This document shows positions 61,578 through 64,000 of a stretch of DNA of 64,000 nucleotides, one piece after another (position 1 is the first letter of the stretch; the number at the start of each line of letters is the position of its first letter). The notes beneath the pieces were generated by a model, which was not told where the DNA came from, made no database searches, and saw only the letters and a program-made list of their open reading frames with translations. The stretch comes from Longimonas halophila. GTDB lineage: Bacteria > Bacteroidota > Rhodothermia > Rhodothermales > Salinibacteraceae. The translations under genes and the position numbers were made by a program. The stretch spans positions 32,484 through 96,483 of the forward strand of contig NZ_PDEP01000013.1 in the NCBI RefSeq assembly GCF_002554705.1, given 5' to 3'.

Positions 61578-63656
61578 TCAGTCGGCAGTCACGGAGGAGC
61601 GGCGGAGCAGGCGCGAGGAGTTGGCCAGGATGCCCAGGTCGGGAATGGAGTGCAGGGCCGCAGCCAACACGGGCGGCAGGTAGCCAACCGAGGCAGCCCC
61701 CAGTGCCAGCATATTGTAGACGGCAGTGAGCACAAGGTTGCTTTTTACAACGCCCAGCGCACGCGTGGCCGTTTGCACCACCGCAGGCACCAGCGCCCAG
61801 TCGTCGCGCATCAGTACGATATGGGCGGCGTCGATGGCAACGTCGGTGCCGCCGGCACCCATGGCAATGCCTACGTCGGCTTGCGCCAGCGCCGGAGCGT
61901 CGTTGACGCCGTCTCCCACCATGACCACGGTGCGCCCCGCGTCTTGATGCGCACGCACCGCTGCGATCTTGTCGTCGGGAAGCAACTCGGCGCGGTAGGC
62001 GAGTCCAAAGCGCTCGGCCACGACCTCGGCAGTCTGCTCGGCATCGCCCGTCAAGATTTCGAGGGTGTCGAAGTGATTGCGCAGCGCGTCCAGGGCCGAC
62101 TGCACACCGGCGCGCTCGGCATCCGCCGCCCACAAGACACCCGCCAGCTCGTCATCCACCGACACATACAGCGGCGTCTGTCCCGGTCGATTGGTGGAGA
62201 TGCCGGGGGCGTTGCCCACAAACGAAGCATTGCCCACCGCTACAGTCGTGCCATCGACCGTGGCCCGCACGCCGCGCCCGGGCACGGCCTCAAAGTCGTG
62301 CGGGGGCGGCAGATCCAGTTCGCGCGCTGTGGCTGCCCGACGTACCGCAGCCCCCAGCGGATGCTCGGAGTGCTGCTCGGTAGCCGCCGCCAGACGGAGC
62401 AGTTCGGCCTCTGTAATGCCGTTTATGCTGATTACATCGGTGATGCGCGGCTCCCCCAGCGTCAGCGTGCCGGTTTTGTCGATGAGCAGCGTATCTGCCT
62501 GCGCCAATGCCTCGATGTACTTACCGCCCTTAATGAGCACACCCTGACGGGCCGAGGTGCCAATAGCTGCGAGCATGGCCACCGGTGTTGCGAGCGCAAA
62601 GGCGCATGAGCAGGCCACCACCAGCACGGCCACCGTGGCCATGATGCTGCCGCCAATCAGGTAGGTAGCGCCTGCGGCGGCCGCTACGAATGGCAGATAG
62701 TAGCCCGAAAACTGATCGGCCCACTGCTGCATGCGTCCGCGGTGCGCCTCCGCCTCTTCCACCATCTGCACCACACGGCCAAACGTCGTGTCCTCGCCGA
62801 TCTCCTCGGCGCGGATGCGCAGGCGTCCGCCATGAGCTACGGTAGCGGCGAACACAGAATCACCCGGCATTGCCTCCACAGGCATACTCTCGCCGGTAAT
62901 GGCGGACTGATCGATGGTGGCATGCCCTTCGAGGACGGTGCCGTCGACGGGAATCTTCTCGCCCGGACGCACCTGCACCACATCGCCAGGTACCACCTCA
63001 CCAATGGACACCTGCTCGGTCCCCGATTCGCGTTCTATGCGGGCCTGCTGCGGCGTTTGGTGTACCAGCGTACGCAGCGCATCGCGAGCGCGTTCGGTCG
63101 TGAACGACTCCACGTAGTCGCCCAGCCGCATAAAAATCACGATGATAAGCGCGGTGACCCACTCGCCCGTCGCCAGCGCTGCCGCTACGCCCACCGCCAT
63201 GAGCGTATGCGCAATGATGCGCCGATTCAAAGTCGCTACCGCCACCTTCTTGAACACCGGATAGCCCAGTCCGAAGGTAGCGGCAACGCCAAGTGGCCAC
63301 GGCACCACACGCTCAATCCATGCAAACACGCCGAGTCCGTGCCCCAGCACCGCCATGGCGAGCACGGCGGCCGCGACTGCTGCCAGCACACCCATGGATC
63401 GGCGTGTGTGCGTCTGCGTAGCAGCGCTTTCTTTGGGCTCGGAGGCTGAATCTGCAACTGTATATCCGGCACGCTCAATCGCATCGGATACGGCAGGCCA
63501 CGGCTGGGCATTGGCGTTGGCAGTAACGACAACCTTGCCTGCCATGAGGCGCACATCCGCCTCTTGTACGCCCTGTACCTGCTCAATGGCCCCCTTGACA
63601 CTGCGCGCGCACCCTGCGCAATCCATACCGTCTACGGCAAGCTCCCGACGCTCCAT
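61578..63656 (-). CDS. P1B-type heavy-metal ATPase with CSC metal-site motif
   Basis: 692 residues. N-terminal HMA domain with GMDCAGCARS (Cys13, Cys16), then helices, the actuator loop TGES (254-257), the translocation motif CSC at 349-351 (ACSCAFALATP), phosphorylation Asp393 in DKTGT, SEHPLG (His432) and GDGVND (581-586). Most copper or zinc pumps have CPC here. The last helices carry NMLALG, HSIPD and NSSRLL. Inner-membrane exporter; metal not assignable from sequence alone. Followed within 6 bp by a methyltransferase. Confidence 0.93.
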   Translation of the reverse strand: MERRELAVDGMDCAGCARSVKGAIEQVQGVQEADVRLMAGKVVVTANANAQPWPAVSDAIERAGYTVADSASEPKESAATQTHTRRSMGVLAAVAAAVLAMAVLGHGLGVFAWIERVVPWPLGVAATFGLGYPVFKKVAVATLNRRIIAHTLMAVGVAAALATGEWVTALIIVIFMRLGDYVESFTTERARDALRTLVHQTPQQARIERESGTEQVSIGEVVPGDVVQVRPGEKIPVDGTVLEGHATIDQSAITGESMPVEAMPGDSVFAATVAHGGRLRIRAEEIGEDTTFGRVVQMVEEAEAHRGRMQQWADQFSGYYLPFVAAAAGATYLIGGSIMATVAVLVVACSCAFALATPVAMLAAIGTSARQGVLIKGGKYIEALAQADTLLIDKTGTLTLGEPRITDVISINGITEAELLRLAAATEQHSEHPLGAAVRRAATARELDLPPPHDFEAVPGRGVRATVDGTTVAVGNASFVGNAPGISTNRPGQTPLYVSVDDELAGVLWAADAERAGVQSALDALRNHFDTLEILTGDAEQTAEVVAERFGLAYRAELLPDDKIAAVRAHQDAGRTVVMVGDGVNDAPALAQADVGIAMGAGGTDVAIDAAHIVLMRDDWALVPAVVQTATRALGVVKSNLVLTAVYNMLALGAASVGYLPPVLAAALHSIPDLGILANSSRLLRRSSVTAD

Positions 63657-63894
63657 AGCGCTTCATTCATCTGTTTAAGTACGGATGCAAAGATACGCAC
63701 CACGTTTTAGGGTGTTTGGGGATACGCGGCTCGTGGTCCGTTGCAACAGCGCGATTCACCGCCGGTGGCACCTTGCCTCGTTGCCTGTTATATTTGGGTG
63801 ATGCGTGTCGTTGTGCGCTTTTGACGTTTGACTGTAGCATCCTAAACACACCACGTGCTATGCTCCGCTACTTAGAAGCTGTTTTGATATGCCG

Positions 63895-64000
63895 TTAGAG
63901 GCGGCTAAGGGCTAATCGTAGTGACGCGAGCCGGACCATGGCGGCACTCGTCTCGGCCCGGCGCTCGTACTCCTTCGCAAGCCGCCGCCAGCCCCCGAAC
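63895..64000 (-). CDS. IS5-type transposase, C-terminal end (cut by window edge)
   Basis: The last 34 residues before TAA 63895-63897 read GGWRRLAKEYERRAETSAAMVRLASL... This matches the conserved WRRLAKDYERR end of IS5/IS427-group transposases. The 5' part is outside the window. The stretch GAAGCTGTTTTGATATGCCG (about 63875-63894) next to the stop may be the IS inverted end. The gap 63657-63894 to the ATPase start has no gene. Confidence 0.8.
   Translation of the reverse strand, partial: FGGWRRLAKEYERRAETSAAMVRLASLRLALSRL

Noticed and set aside
60831..62609. Open frame of about 590 codons on the plus strand
   Set aside because: Antisense to the methyltransferase and P1B ATPase, both with clear motifs; long antisense frames are expected at this GC content and the translation has no domain.
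1..64000. CRISPR arrays, rRNA and tRNA genes
   Set aside because: No regularly spaced repeats, and no cloverleaf or rRNA-like sequence noticed in any intergenic gap; an automated scan could still find something small.

Overview
The window comes from a GC-rich, Gram-negative chromosome. The best guess is a Rhodothermota / Salinibacter-like bacterium: it has a TonB receptor with a carboxypeptidase-regulatory N-domain, LytS/LytTR signalling, many lipoproteins, acidic protein surfaces and standalone HsdR-N proteins. That assignment is inference from gene style; there is no rRNA marker. I found no rRNA or tRNA gene and no CRISPR array.

Layout. 1-5.1 kb: the mazG 3' end, a type III polyketide synthase, an AbrB-type antitoxin with a Doc toxin, a Uma2 nuclease, a class V aminotransferase and RluD. 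5.1-10.2 kb: a tandem pair of lipoproteins resembling subtilisin-propeptide (I9) inhibitors, a membrane protein, guanine deaminase, a CysQ/Hal2-type phosphatase, an HsdR-N protein, and a repeat-rich gap. 10.2-15.5 kb (minus strand): an AttEFGH-like set (ABC ATPase, FtsX permease, lipocalin-like hydrolase) split by a higBA toxin-antitoxin pair. 16-25 kb: a small membrane protein with mutL, a lipoprotein, and a TonB receptor / TPR / histidine kinase / LytTR regulator run. 25-30 kb (minus): an SLC13 permease with RCK_C domains, a propeller lipoprotein and a MATE pump. 31-43 kb (plus): an AidB-like acyl-CoA dehydrogenase, a complete MFP-RND-TolC multidrug pump, an FKBP isomerase, a fasciclin protein and PcrA. 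43-47 kb: two secreted or outer-membrane unknowns, a CrcB fluoride-channel pair and a UspA protein. 47-48.4 kb: a wreck in which a Lon-type protease lacking its ATPase half abuts the C-terminal half of a transposase. 48.4-58 kb (minus): a copper-type metal-resistance island (CusC-CusB-CusA, a PII-like protein, ArsR, a Tat-exported multicopper oxidase). 58-64 kb: a sucrase/ferredoxin-like protein, two methyltransferases, a P1B ATPase with an unusual CSC motif, and the end of an IS5-type transposase.

The most interesting new signal is in the gaps. Three elements of 179-261 bp share about 24-bp terminal inverted repeats (GGTAGTGG...TAAGTGAT) and are each flanked by an 8-bp direct repeat (8/8, 7/8, 7/8), while their interiors differ and are hairpin-rich. 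A second element type, with different ends, sits in the 5' region of a lipoprotein gene; a paralogous uninterrupted upstream region near 28.5 kb supports the insertion. The same type of GC-rich palindrome occurs inside both element types. These look like non-autonomous mobile elements with interchangeable structured cores. No transposase for them is in the window.

The metal theme recurs (Cus-type pump, oxidase, ArsR, PII, P1B ATPase). Three toxin-antitoxin or nuclease loci, transposase remnants and palindromes mark this as an accessory-rich stretch between housekeeping genes (rluD, mutL, pcrA).
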